From assembly GCA_016871445.1 (NCBI GenBank), contig VHDH01000011.1, positions 1 through 53,295 on the forward strand: a stretch of 53,295 nt of DNA. The letters run 5' to 3'. Each line of letters begins with the position of its first letter. Position 1 is the first letter of the stretch. Shown here piece after piece: positions 27,817-36,737 of the stretch. Under the pieces are notes generated by a model that saw only the letters and a program-made list of their open reading frames with translations, was not told the origin of the DNA and did not search any database. Both the position numbers and the translations under genes were made by a program. Source of the stretch: Verrucomicrobiota bacterium. Its GTDB lineage: Bacteria > Verrucomicrobiota > Verrucomicrobiia > Limisphaerales > SXTU01.

Positions 27817-29115
27817 TCAGCTCACGAGTTCCTTCAACGGCGTGCCGTTGCGGACGATCATGATCGGACGCCCGGTGCGAGTATGGTATTCCTTGCGCGA
27901 GTCAATGCCCAGCGCGCGGTAGAACGTCGCCGCCACGTCATCAGGCGTGATGGCCTTGTCCTTCGGGCCTTCGCCCTTGGCATCGGACTCGCCGACCACC
28001 TGGCCGCCTTGGATGCCGCCGCCAGCCAAGAGGCAGAACATCGCGCGGGGATAGTGATCCCGTCCGCCGCGTTGGTTGACCTTGGGCGTGCGCCCGAATT
28101 CGCCGGTCACGAAAACGGCGGTGGTTTCAAGCAGGCCCTTAGCAGCGAGCGCGGTGAACAGGCCGCTGAGACCGGCATCGAGCGGCGGGAGGTTGCGGTT
28201 CTTGAGCGCGGTGAAGTTGTCGCTGTGAGTGTCCCAACCGCCAAGGCTGACGCTGGTGAAGCGTACGCCGCTCTCAATGAGACGCATGGCCAAAAGACAG
28301 CTTTGTGAGAACTGGTCGCTACCGAAGAGCTTGGTGATACTGGGTGATTCCTTGCCCGTGTCGAAGGCGTCGCGGGCCTTGCTGGAGCGCATCATCGCGT
28401 AAGCCTTTTGGCCAAACTGATCCATGCCGGCCAGCAGTTTGTCCTCCCTGGCGAACTCGCCAAAGGCGTTGTCGTAGCGCTTGACCATGTCCTGGCGGCG
28501 GTCCACATCCTCCATCGTCACGCCATTGCGCAGGGCGAGGCCGCGGACTTCCAAGGCCTTGCCGGGCTGCGGCGAACCGCCTGTTTCGAAGGGGCCGTAT
28601 TCCACGCCAAGGTAGCCGGTGGCGTTTTCGCCGAGACTGGGGATGGCTATAAAGCTGGGCAGGTATTCCGTGCCCCGGATTTCCTTGGCCACGACGGCGC
28701 CGTAGTGCGGGTAGTTGAGCGAGGGCAACGGGCGGTTGCCGGTGTTCATGTAAAGAGTGCCCAGGTTGTGGGCGGCGAGCGTGTGGCTGACGCCACGCAA
28801 AATGACGAACTTGTCCGCGCACTTGGCGAGCTTGGGCAGGTGCTCGGAGATCATCACGCCGTCGGCGTTGGTCTTGATGGGCTTGAACTCGCCGCGATGC
28901 GTCTCGGGCGCGTCGGGCTTGAGGTCAAACGTGTCCATGTGGCTGGGGCCGCCGCCGAGGCGCACGAAGATGGCGGACTTGGCCTTGGCATCGCTCACCC
29001 CGCCGTGGCCGGCCAAGGTGAGGTAGTCACTGAGACCGATGCCGAGGCCGGCTAGGGCTCCGACGCGCAGGAAGTCGCGGCGGGCAACTCCATCACAGGT
29101 TAAGTGAGTAGACAT
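27817..29115 (-). CDS. DUF1501 family protein, Tat-exported
   Basis: A 432-residue protein from ATG 29115. The Tat-like signal is ARRDFLRVGALAGLGIG. The core has FVRLGGGPSHMDTFDLKPD, MISEHLPKLAKCADKFVILRG, NYPHYGAVVAKE, GEFGRTPKVNQRGGRDHYPRAMFCLLAGGG and an AATFYRALGIDSRKEYHT end. It belongs to a distinct subtype from the two copies at 2431 and 9520: shorter, and with DHYPRAMFCLLAGGGIQGG instead of DHN(H/P)(Y/F)GFS. It starts 37 bases after its DUF1549/DUF1553 partner and ends at a strong terminator, so the pair forms one transcript. Function unknown. Confidence 0.93.
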   Translation of the reverse strand: MSTHLTCDGVARRDFLRVGALAGLGIGLSDYLTLAGHGGVSDAKAKSAIFVRLGGGPSHMDTFDLKPDAPETHRGEFKPIKTNADGVMISEHLPKLAKCADKFVILRGVSHTLAAHNLGTLYMNTGNRPLPSLNYPHYGAVVAKEIRGTEYLPSFIAIPSLGENATGYLGVEYGPFETGGSPQPGKALEVRGLALRNGVTMEDVDRRQDMVKRYDNAFGEFAREDKLLAGMDQFGQKAYAMMRSSKARDAFDTGKESPSITKLFGSDQFSQSCLLAMRLIESGVRFTSVSLGGWDTHSDNFTALKNRNLPPLDAGLSGLFTALAAKGLLETTAVFVTGEFGRTPKVNQRGGRDHYPRAMFCLLAGGGIQGGQVVGESDAKGEGPKDKAITPDDVAATFYRALGIDSRKEYHTRTGRPIMIVRNGTPLKELVS

Positions 29116-29152
29116 ATTTTTTTGGGTTTTAGTTTCTGACTTGAAAAGCGGC

Positions 29153-31888
29153 TTAGTGATTCACCATGAACTCGCGGGTGTTGAGCATGGCCCAGAGGAG
29201 TTCGCGGATGCCTTCGGCAGGTGAGTTCGCGGCAGTGAGGTCGGTGCGGGCCTGCTCGATTTCCCTGGCGGTCGGCGGACGACTGACAGTGCGGAGGAAG
29301 ACCTGTGTGATGTAGTCTTCAAGCTTGGCCGGCGCGCTTTTTTCCGTGGATGGGACGGGCTGGAGTTTCGCAAATTTCTCCTTCGCTTGCTTCAGTTCGG
29401 CTTCGAGTTGCTCCTTGCCCTTGGGATTCTCTTTCAGTTTCGCCTCAAGCTTGCGGATGGTTAGCTCCAACTGAGCCAATTCTGCCTTGTTGCTGCGGGC
29501 TGGGCTGGTCGCCTTGCGAACCTCCTCGACGAAAGCGCCGCCCTTGGCCTGCTCCAGCGCGGACAACAGCTCGGGATCATTGCGGGTGAAGAGCGTCTGC
29601 AACAGCGTCGGGTCCGTGGTGCGCTCGCAGTCGCAGTTGGTCTCGCGCACGGGCTTGCCGAAGATGTTGAGCGAGTAGTTGGAAGCGCCTTTGCCGCCGC
29701 GGCCGGCATTGGCGTTCGGGCCAATGGCGCGGTTCTCGATGTCATCGCGGAAGCTCGCGATGCGCTCAGTGGAAAGTGTGGCCTGCGTGATGCCGTCCAC
29801 GACGACTTCGGCGGGCAGGCGGCGGATGACGAAGCGGCTGAAGTTCTTCTCGTCGTTCTTGTTGGTGTCGTTCGGCTTCCACGAGCGCTGGTAGGTGGCG
29901 CTGTTGAGGATCTCCTTGTGGAGCCACGCCATGTTGTAGCCGTTCTTCACAAACCCGTCCGCCAGGTAATCCATCAAGCCCTCATTCACCGGCGGGTTGG
30001 CGAGGTTCATGTCGTCAGCGGGTTCCACGAGGCCGCGGTTGAAGTAGCTCGCCCAGACGCGATTGACCCAAGCCTTTGCGAAGTAGGGATTCTTCGCGCT
30101 GCGGAGCCATTCCATCAAGGGAGCGCGGGGGTCGGGGTATTCCTTAAGCATCACTTCCTCGCCACCGAGCACACGCGGAGTCAGCACGCGACCATTGAAG
30201 TTGGGGTTCTTTTTCTTCATCTGTTCGATCTCGCGCTCTGAAAGCTTGCCCTTGGAGTCGCGAACGGTGGCAAAAACCTCTTGCCACGGGGCGGGTTCAC
30301 CGGCCTTCACGCGCCGCTCGAACTCATTACCCAAGGCTTTTTGATTGGTGCCCTTGGGGTCGGGCGGGACAGCGTCTTTGATTTCCTTGGTGAGGCTGGC
30401 AAACGTCACTGTCTCCCCGGGAACGCTAGGGGGGGCCTTGCCGACACCGCCTTTCGTGCCGTAACTAACGCCCTCGAAGAAGGCTTGGAAGGATTTGAAA
30501 TCGTTCTGGGTCCATTGGTCGAACGGGTGCTTGTGGCACTGCGCGCACTCGATGCGGACGCCCAAGAAGCTGTGCGAGAAGGCGAGCGCTTTGTCCTCAG
30601 CTTTCTGAAGATTCTGCCGCTGCCAAAAGTAAGGCATGTTCGGCCGCTCGGCGAAGTTCAACGGGTTCTCGGCGCGGAAGTAGCCGGACATCTCACGGGC
30701 GAATTCCTCATAGGTCTGCCCGGGCTTGGTGCGGCCCGTGGCAAGGATGATGCCTGCCATCATCTTATCATAAGGCTCGTTCTTGGCGATGCGCTCCTTC
30801 ATCCAGTCATACCACTGGCGGCTGAACTTATCGCCGTAGTTGTTCTGGCCATTGCCGCGCAGCACGCGGGCGTTGTTGCCGAGGAAATCGCTCAACTTGG
30901 TGGCCCACCACGCCGAGTAAGCCGAGGTCTTGAGCAATTCATCCACTTTCGCCGCGCGCTTGGAGGCTGACTTATCCGCGAGGAACGAAGTGATCTGGTC
31001 CGGGGTCGGCAGTGTGCCCGTGAGGTCCAGCGACACGCGGCGGAGGAACTCAGTGTCCGTGCAGGTCTCGCTCGGGATGATGCCCAGCTTCTGGAGCTTC
31101 GCGGAAACATGCTGGTCCACCTGCGAGGTCGCCGCGCTGGCGAGCTTGGGATACTTCGGCCCGACCTTATCCGACACCGGCAGCATCACGGGGATGGGAT
31201 GCACGCCGTTATCGTAAAACGCCACGACGTGCGTGTCGCCCTTGTCCTTGGCCTCAACGAGGCCGGTCGGGGAGATGACGGAGACGGAATCATCGTTCGA
31301 GCGGAAGCGTGTGAGTTGGGTCACGTCCTCAACCGTGCCGTCCTTCCAGTGGGCGAGGACGCGGAGTTGAACCTTCTCGCCGACGCGCTTAAAGACGATT
31401 TCCTTGGGCGTGATTTCCAAGTGACCAAACTCGCCCGTAGCTTCCACGTCGGCCTTCGCGCCGGACTGAATCCACTTGAGCATGAGGTTGTATTCCCAGG
31501 AGCCCTTCTTGTAGCGCTCCTTGCCCTTGTGCGGTTCCTCGTTCGTGCCCTTGAGCAGGAGCAAGCTCTTCGCAGGTTGATCGCGGTTGATGCGAACCTG
31601 CTTTTCATCACCGTCGGCGTTGACGGTCATCTGCTTGTGGTCTTTCTCAAAGTCGTAACCGAAAAGGGAAAGCTGGAAACCACCGCGCCCCTGAAACGAA
31701 CCGTGACATTCACGCCCGCTGCAACCGGCGCGGCTAATCAGCGGCACCACGTGCCGACGAAAGCTTGGTTCCTCGGCCGCAGCGATGTTTCCGAACCGCT
31801 GTTCGGGCGTAAGAAGCGGGGCGTCCTTGGCAAAAATGGGCCCAGTGAAAAAAAGTGAACTCAGCAGAAGGAGTACTGCGCGATGCAT
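29153..31888 (-). CDS. Secreted DUF1549-DUF1553 protein with Big_2 domain
   Basis: A 911-residue protein. ATG 31888 starts the signal peptide MHRAVLLLLSSLFFTGPIFA; the frame is open to 32008 but the extra 40 codons look non-coding. After the signal the heme-like block is GCSGRECHGSFQGRGGFQLSLFGYD, a C-x4-C-H motif as usual in this subfamily. A Big_2 bacterial Ig-like domain follows (about 155-240). DUF1549 has CAQCHKHPFDQWTQ near residue 470, and DUF1553 has NPYFAKAWVNRVWASYFNRGLV near 635. A charged helical segment (about residues 820-870, rich in Lys/Glu) precedes the C-terminus. It is the first gene of the pair with the DUF1501 at 27817. Confidence 0.9.
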   Translation of the reverse strand: MHRAVLLLLSSLFFTGPIFAKDAPLLTPEQRFGNIAAAEEPSFRRHVVPLISRAGCSGRECHGSFQGRGGFQLSLFGYDFEKDHKQMTVNADGDEKQVRINRDQPAKSLLLLKGTNEEPHKGKERYKKGSWEYNLMLKWIQSGAKADVEATGEFGHLEITPKEIVFKRVGEKVQLRVLAHWKDGTVEDVTQLTRFRSNDDSVSVISPTGLVEAKDKGDTHVVAFYDNGVHPIPVMLPVSDKVGPKYPKLASAATSQVDQHVSAKLQKLGIIPSETCTDTEFLRRVSLDLTGTLPTPDQITSFLADKSASKRAAKVDELLKTSAYSAWWATKLSDFLGNNARVLRGNGQNNYGDKFSRQWYDWMKERIAKNEPYDKMMAGIILATGRTKPGQTYEEFAREMSGYFRAENPLNFAERPNMPYFWQRQNLQKAEDKALAFSHSFLGVRIECAQCHKHPFDQWTQNDFKSFQAFFEGVSYGTKGGVGKAPPSVPGETVTFASLTKEIKDAVPPDPKGTNQKALGNEFERRVKAGEPAPWQEVFATVRDSKGKLSEREIEQMKKKNPNFNGRVLTPRVLGGEEVMLKEYPDPRAPLMEWLRSAKNPYFAKAWVNRVWASYFNRGLVEPADDMNLANPPVNEGLMDYLADGFVKNGYNMAWLHKEILNSATYQRSWKPNDTNKNDEKNFSRFVIRRLPAEVVVDGITQATLSTERIASFRDDIENRAIGPNANAGRGGKGASNYSLNIFGKPVRETNCDCERTTDPTLLQTLFTRNDPELLSALEQAKGGAFVEEVRKATSPARSNKAELAQLELTIRKLEAKLKENPKGKEQLEAELKQAKEKFAKLQPVPSTEKSAPAKLEDYITQVFLRTVSRPPTAREIEQARTDLTAANSPAEGIRELLWAMLNTREFMVNH

Positions 31889-32202
31889 AACTGTTTTTAA
31901 CCGGACGTGGGACGAAAAATTCCATTCACAAGAATTCAACAATGAGCTCCTGGTTGCAGATTCAGCCCGAACCAACTTCCAGAAGGGTAAAACGAGTGGG
32001 CTCATCATTGTGCTATGACGGACATCCTAACTTTCAGGATACAACAAACGAGGAAAACCCTGCCCGCTGACTCCCAGGCGCATCAATACTGCCAAAGCCA
32101 GCCAACCGCCCGTTCGTGATTCTCTTCCCGTACTCCGCTGAGTCCATTTGTAAATACCCGACGATGGCTTGAATTCCCGTGGCAAAACCGGAACATCCGC
32201 GC
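31889..32202. other. Divergent intergenic region of 314 bases
   Basis: It separates the minus-strand PSD operon from the plus-strand methyltransferase operon and should hold both promoters. ATCCT-AACTTTC-AGGAT (about 32025-32041) is a small inverted repeat that could be an operator, but this is only a guess. GTG 32179 is an alternative start of the next gene. Confidence 0.4.
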
Positions 32203-32880
32203 ATGGCTAACACACAGAAGGAACAGGTCGCCGCATTCTACGAGGCTCACCATAGCCGCGGGAAATACGATTATCTTTACGGCGGCGATGACCGAAAGGA
32301 GCTATTTATCAAGCTGATCGGTACGGGGAGGAAGATTTTGGAAGTGGGCTGCCGCGCCGGGAACCTCACCCAGCATTTTGCCAACGGCAACCAAGTGGTA
32401 GGCGTAGACATTGATCGCGCGGCGCTGAAACTCTTCGAAGAGCGACTAAGCTGCAGGGGCCACTGGGTGGATGTAGACGATGAACCACTGCCGTTTCCTG
32501 ACATGTCCTTCGATGTGGTGGTGTTCTCGGAGGTCATGGAGCACGTGCGCTTCCCGCAGAAGGCGCTGGGGGAAATCCGGCGCGTGCTCAAGCTCGATGG
32601 GCGGTTAATTGGCTCGGTGCCCAACGCCTTCCGGCTGCGGAACCGGCTTCGCTTCCTCGTGGGAAACCAATACGAGAGTGACCCCTCACACCTGCGGCAA
32701 TACTCTTTCGGTATCCTTCGCCGCGAGTTAGAGCCGCACTTTCGCGAGGTGGAAATTCATCCCGTATCCGGACACCTACTCGGCGGCGGGAGTACGGGCA
32801 TCCCGGTGTTTCCTTGGCTGCCTTTCCGCATGCGGGCGTTGTTCGCGTTGGATCTGATTTTTGTCGGCACGCCAAAATGA
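32203..32880 (+). CDS. Class I SAM-dependent methyltransferase
   Basis: A 225-residue cytosolic protein from ATG 32203 (an in-frame GTG 32179 adds eight residues). The SAM motifs are ILEVGCRAGNLT (motif I), VVGVDIDRAAL (acidic end of beta-2) and FDVVVFSEVMEHV (motif II/post-I). This is the UbiE/Methyltransf_11 group. Its stop overlaps the GT4 start as ATGA. Methylation of a sugar or glycan end group fits the two glycosyltransferases that follow; the substrate is inferred. Confidence 0.9.
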   Translation: MANTQKEQVAAFYEAHHSRGKYDYLYGGDDRKELFIKLIGTGRKILEVGCRAGNLTQHFANGNQVVGVDIDRAALKLFEERLSCRGHWVDVDDEPLPFPDMSFDVVVFSEVMEHVRFPQKALGEIRRVLKLDGRLIGSVPNAFRLRNRLRFLVGNQYESDPSHLRQYSFGILRRELEPHFREVEIHPVSGHLLGGGSTGIPVFPWLPFRMRALFALDLIFVGTPK

Positions 32881-33962
32881 AACTCGCGCTCATTCGCCGG
32901 CAGTTCTCCGCCACGGGTGGCGCAGAGCTCTATTTGCAACGGCTGCTACAGGCACTGGTCGCAGGCGGACACGAACCGCATCTGTTCGCGGAGTCGTGGA
33001 GCGGGTTGCTTGAAGGCGTGGGGTTGCATGCAGTTTCGGCTAGCGCAGACCGATCCATGCGCGCAACCCGGTTCGCTGACGCAGTTGCAACGGAACTCAA
33101 GAAGCATTCCTTCGACGTGATCTTTAGCTTGGAGCGCACGCACCACCAGGACGTTTATCGCGCGGGCGACGGCGTGCATCGCGTCTGGCTGCAGCGCCGG
33201 CACCAGTTCGCGCAATGGTGGCGGCGGCCGTTCGTGTGCGCCGGCGGCTTCCACCGGAACATGCTGAAGCTGGAGGCGCGCACCTTCGATCCTGTCAATA
33301 CCCGGCACGTGATTGTGAACTCGGAAATGGTGCGCCAGGAGATCCTGAAGCACTTCCAATTCCCCGCACATCGCATTCATCTCGTCCGTAACGGCGTTGA
33401 TCTAGACCGCTATCGCGGTGGCCAGCGCAACGCGACGCGCGCACGCTTCGGCATCAAGCCCGATGACACGCTGCTGCTGTTCGTTGGCTCCGGTTGGGAG
33501 CGCAAGGGGCTGCGCTTCGTGCTGCGCGCGTTGCACCAGTTAAAGGCCTCGGGCGTTAAGCTGCTCATCGTCGGCAAGGGTCAACCACCCTTTGCGGTGC
33601 CGGAGGGCGCCATTTTTACCGGGCCGATGAGCGATGTTGAGAACGCTTACGCCGCCGCCGACATGCTAGTTTTCCTGCCCATCTACGAGCCCTCCTCTAA
33701 CGTCGTCGCCGAGGCACTGGCCTCCGATTTGCCAGTCATCACCAGTTCGCTCAACGGCGCGAGCGAAATGATTACGCCCGGTAGGAATGGCGCGATTATC
33801 CCCGACCCGCGCGATACGAACGCGGTGGTAGAGGCCATTCGCTTCTGGATTCTGCAGCGCGGTCTTGTTGAGAAGCTGCCGAAAAACGAGTTAAGCCTTG
33901 AGCGCAACGTCGAAGAGACACTCGCCGTGCTGGAACTGGCCGCCCGGGAGAAGCAGCGTTGA
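32877..33962 (+). CDS. Glycosyltransferase family 4 (LPS/capsule type)
   Basis: A 361-residue GT-B enzyme. ATG 32877 overlaps the methyltransferase stop (ATGA) and gives the standard N-terminus MKLALIRRQFSATGGAELYL. The donor domain carries RNGVDLDRYRG, LLFVGSGWERKGLRFVL and the EX7E region PIYEPSSNVVAEALASDLPV. It resembles WaaG-like heptose/glucose transferases (ERTHHQDVYRAGDGVHRVW block). It probably adds a sugar to lipid A-core or a related envelope glycan. The next gene follows nine bases later. Confidence 0.92.
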   Translation: MKLALIRRQFSATGGAELYLQRLLQALVAGGHEPHLFAESWSGLLEGVGLHAVSASADRSMRATRFADAVATELKKHSFDVIFSLERTHHQDVYRAGDGVHRVWLQRRHQFAQWWRRPFVCAGGFHRNMLKLEARTFDPVNTRHVIVNSEMVRQEILKHFQFPAHRIHLVRNGVDLDRYRGGQRNATRARFGIKPDDTLLLFVGSGWERKGLRFVLRALHQLKASGVKLLIVGKGQPPFAVPEGAIFTGPMSDVENAYAAADMLVFLPIYEPSSNVVAEALASDLPVITSSLNGASEMITPGRNGAIIPDPRDTNAVVEAIRFWILQRGLVEKLPKNELSLERNVEETLAVLELAAREKQR

Positions 33963-33971
33963 GCGTGCACT

Positions 33972-34733
33972 ATGAAAATTTCTTTCTGCCTCATCACGCT
34001 CAACGAGGAGTCTAATCTCACTCGCTGTCTCCGCAGTTGCGCCGACTTGGCAGACGAGCTAGTCGTGCTCGACTCGGGCAGCTCGGATGGCACAGAGCGT
34101 GTCGCCCGCGAGTTTGGCGCACGCTTTCAGCGTCAGGATTGGCTCGGCTACGTGGGACAAAAGAACAAGGTGCTTTCACTGGCGACGCACGAGTGGGTTT
34201 TCAGCATTGACGCGGACGAGGAACTTTCCCCGGAGTTGCGCGCAGATCTTTTACGCCTAAAGCCGACGGAGCCACCGATCGCCCTTAGCGGGTGGTCCAT
34301 GCCTCGCTGTGTGCTCTACGAGGGCCGCTGGATTCGCCATGGCGACTGGTATCCCGACCGCCTTGTGCGTCTCTTTCGCCGGGATCGCGCTCGCTTCGCC
34401 GGCGGCAAGGTCCACGAGCGCCTCGAACTAACCGGCCCCATCGAACGGCTGTGCAGCGACCTCTATCACCACTCCTTCAAAGATCGCGACGACCACTGGG
34501 CGCGCTGCGAGAAGTACGCCCGCCTCTGGGCTGAGACGCAGCAGGATCTTGGCAAGACCGCCGGCCCGCTCGCGCCATGGACTCACGCCGCGTTCCGATG
34601 GTTTCGCGGGTATGTGCTAAAGCGTGGCTTTCTCGACGGTTTGCAAGGGTGGCGCATTGCGGGTTTTTGTGCGCGTGAAGTCGCCTTGAAATACCGCCTG
34701 CTGCGCGAGCTAAACCGAGCCAGGGCGCAGTGA
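33972..34733 (+). CDS. Glycosyltransferase family 2 (WaaE/KdtX-like)
   Basis: A 253-residue GT-A enzyme from ATG 33972. N-terminus ISFCLITLNEESNLTRCL, then ELVVLDSGSSDGTERVA (donor-site acidic residue) and VFSIDADEELSPEL (metal-binding DxD as DAD). The GKVHERLELTG and YHHSFKDRDDHW blocks are typical of LPS core beta-1,4-glucosyltransferase-like proteins. It has no membrane segment. It is the third gene of the operon with the methyltransferase and GT4. Confidence 0.9.
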   Translation: MKISFCLITLNEESNLTRCLRSCADLADELVVLDSGSSDGTERVAREFGARFQRQDWLGYVGQKNKVLSLATHEWVFSIDADEELSPELRADLLRLKPTEPPIALSGWSMPRCVLYEGRWIRHGDWYPDRLVRLFRRDRARFAGGKVHERLELTGPIERLCSDLYHHSFKDRDDHWARCEKYARLWAETQQDLGKTAGPLAPWTHAAFRWFRGYVLKRGFLDGLQGWRIAGFCAREVALKYRLLRELNRARAQ

Positions 34734-34845
34734 GGGTTGTGCTCCCCATTCGCCCGGATTTTTCCTTTGAATCCCGCGTGCTTCACGCCAGAATTCGCTT
34801 TCTTTCAGCCTGTGCTGACCGCTGGAAGCTGACTGCTCATCGCCC

Positions 34846-36675
34846 ATGAAGCGCACACATCATTGCAACGCACTGCGCCCGGAGCACGCCGGGCAATCTG
34901 TCACTTTGACCGGCTGGTGCCACTCCCGCCGCGACCTCGGCGGCGTCCTCTTCATTGACCTCCGCGACCGCGAGGGCCGTACGCAAACCGTGTTCGACCC
35001 GCAGGACTTGTCCAAGGAAACCTTCGACACCGCCACGCACCTGCACGCCGAGTCGGTCATCGAAATCACCGGCAAAGTCCGCGTTCGTCCCGCCGGCACG
35101 AACAACGACAAAATCCCCACCGGCCAAGTCGAAGTACTGGTGAAGGAACTGCGCGTGCTCAACCACGCCGCCGTGCTGCCGTTCCCCGTGGACGACCCCG
35201 AGGTCGCCAACAAGGTCAACGAAGAGCTGCGCCTTCAATACCGTTACCTCGACCTCCGCCGCCCCGAAATGACGCGCAACCTGCGCCTGCGCTCGAAGGT
35301 CGCCACCGCCACCCGCGTGTTCATGGAGGAACAGGGTTTCCTCGAGGTCGAGACGCCCACGCTGTTCAAGTCCACGCCCGAGGGGGCGCGTGAATTTCTT
35401 GTGCCGAACCGCCGCGAGCCCGGAACGTTTTACGCGCTGCCGCAGTCGCCGCAGCAGTTTAAGCAAATCCTCATGTGCGCGGGCGTCGAGCGCTACTTCC
35501 AACTCGCCCGCTGCTACCGCGACGAAGACCTGCGCGCCGACCGCCAGCCGGAGTTCACGCAGGTAGACATCGAGATGAGCTTCATCGAGCGCGAGGACAT
35601 TTACGCTCTCATCGAAGGCCTGTTAAAGAGGGTGTGGAAGACTGCCTTGGACATTGACATCCCAACACCCTTCAAGCGCATCAGCTTCGAGGAAGCGCTA
35701 AACCGCTACGGCATCGACAAGCCCGACACGCGCTTCGGCATGGAACTCGTGGACTTCACCGAAGATTTCAAGGCTTCGACGTTCAAAGTCTTCTCGGGTG
35801 CCGTCGCGAACGGCGGCGTCGTGAAGGCGATGAACGCCAAAGGCATGGCTGGCGCAACGCAGGGCCAAATCGAGACGATGACCGAATACGCCAAGAGCTT
35901 CGGCGCGAAGGGCCTCGCTTACATCAAGGTCGAGAACGGCGATTGGAAATCTCCCATCGTGAAGTTCTTCTCCGAAGCCGAGAAGACCGCGCTGAAGCAG
36001 AAACTGGCCATCGAGGAAGGTGACTTGATTCTCTTCGCCGCCGACCAATGGCTCAACGCCTGCGAAATCCTCGGCAAGATTCGCCTCTATTGCGCCGACG
36101 TGCTCAAGGCGCAGGGCAAGCTCGTCATTCCCGCCGACCAGTTCAATTTCCTGTGGGTCATCGAATTCCCACTGCTCGGCTTCGACCGCGAGCTGAACCG
36201 CTGGTATTCCAGCCACCATCCCTTCACCGCGCCCGTGGCTGATGACATTCCACTGCTCAAGTCCGACCCCAAGAAGGTTCGCGGCCAGCACTACGACATC
36301 GTCGTCAACGGCGTCGAACTCGGCGGTGGCAGCATCCGCATCCACCAGCCCGACGTGCAGAAGACCATCTTCGAAGAACTGCTCCAGATTCCGCCCGACG
36401 AAACCAAGCTGCGCTTCGGCTACATGCTGGAAGCGTTTCAGTTCGGTGCGCCCCCGCACGGCGGCATCGCGCTCGGCTTTGACCGCCTCATCGCCATCCT
36501 CTGCGGCACCTCCAGCATCCGCGACGTCATCGCCTTCCCGAAGACCGCGAAAGGCGTCTGCCTGATGACCGACTCCCCCAGCAGCGTTACCCCGCGCCAG
36601 CTCCGCGACTTGCACATCGAGGTGAAGGCGGCAGTCAAGAAGGATGCCCCGGCTCCTAGTGCTCCGGCTGCTTAA
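34846..36675 (+). CDS. aspS: Aspartyl-tRNA synthetase
   Basis: A 609-residue class II synthetase from ATG 34846, the usual length of the bacterial type. The N-terminal OB-fold anticodon domain (about 1-105; SVTLTGWCHSRRDLGGVLFIDLRDREG) is followed by the catalytic core: motif 1 around RLRSKVATATRVFMEEQGFLEVETPTL region, motif 2 FQLARCYRDEDLRADRQPEFTQ, the GAD insertion domain (about 290-425) and motif 3 GIALGFDRLIAILCG. It charges tRNA-Asp, or also tRNA-Asn if the organism lacks AsnRS, which this window cannot tell. The gene stands alone after the GT2 gene. Confidence 0.97.
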   Translation: MKRTHHCNALRPEHAGQSVTLTGWCHSRRDLGGVLFIDLRDREGRTQTVFDPQDLSKETFDTATHLHAESVIEITGKVRVRPAGTNNDKIPTGQVEVLVKELRVLNHAAVLPFPVDDPEVANKVNEELRLQYRYLDLRRPEMTRNLRLRSKVATATRVFMEEQGFLEVETPTLFKSTPEGAREFLVPNRREPGTFYALPQSPQQFKQILMCAGVERYFQLARCYRDEDLRADRQPEFTQVDIEMSFIEREDIYALIEGLLKRVWKTALDIDIPTPFKRISFEEALNRYGIDKPDTRFGMELVDFTEDFKASTFKVFSGAVANGGVVKAMNAKGMAGATQGQIETMTEYAKSFGAKGLAYIKVENGDWKSPIVKFFSEAEKTALKQKLAIEEGDLILFAADQWLNACEILGKIRLYCADVLKAQGKLVIPADQFNFLWVIEFPLLGFDRELNRWYSSHHPFTAPVADDIPLLKSDPKKVRGQHYDIVVNGVELGGGSIRIHQPDVQKTIFEELLQIPPDETKLRFGYMLEAFQFGAPPHGGIALGFDRLIAILCGTSSIRDVIAFPKTAKGVCLMTDSPSSVTPRQLRDLHIEVKAAVKKDAPAPSAPAA

Positions 36676-36707
36676 GCCACCCGATGAGCATTGCGAAAGG
36701 AAGCCCT

Positions 36708-36734
36708 GAGCTATAATGCCAAGTAAGGCAGCTC
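36708..36734. terminator. Hairpin between convergent aspS and the sugar kinase gene
   Basis: GAGC (36708-36711) with GCTC (36731-36734) and inner TGCC (36717-36720) with GGCA (36727-36730) form a bulged hairpin between the convergent stops. No T tract is seen. Low confidence. Confidence 0.25.
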
Positions 36735-36737
36735 CTC

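Noticed and set aside
35698-36615. 305-codon frame antisense to aspS
   Set aside because: It mirrors the conserved AspRS catalytic core and has no recognisable domain.
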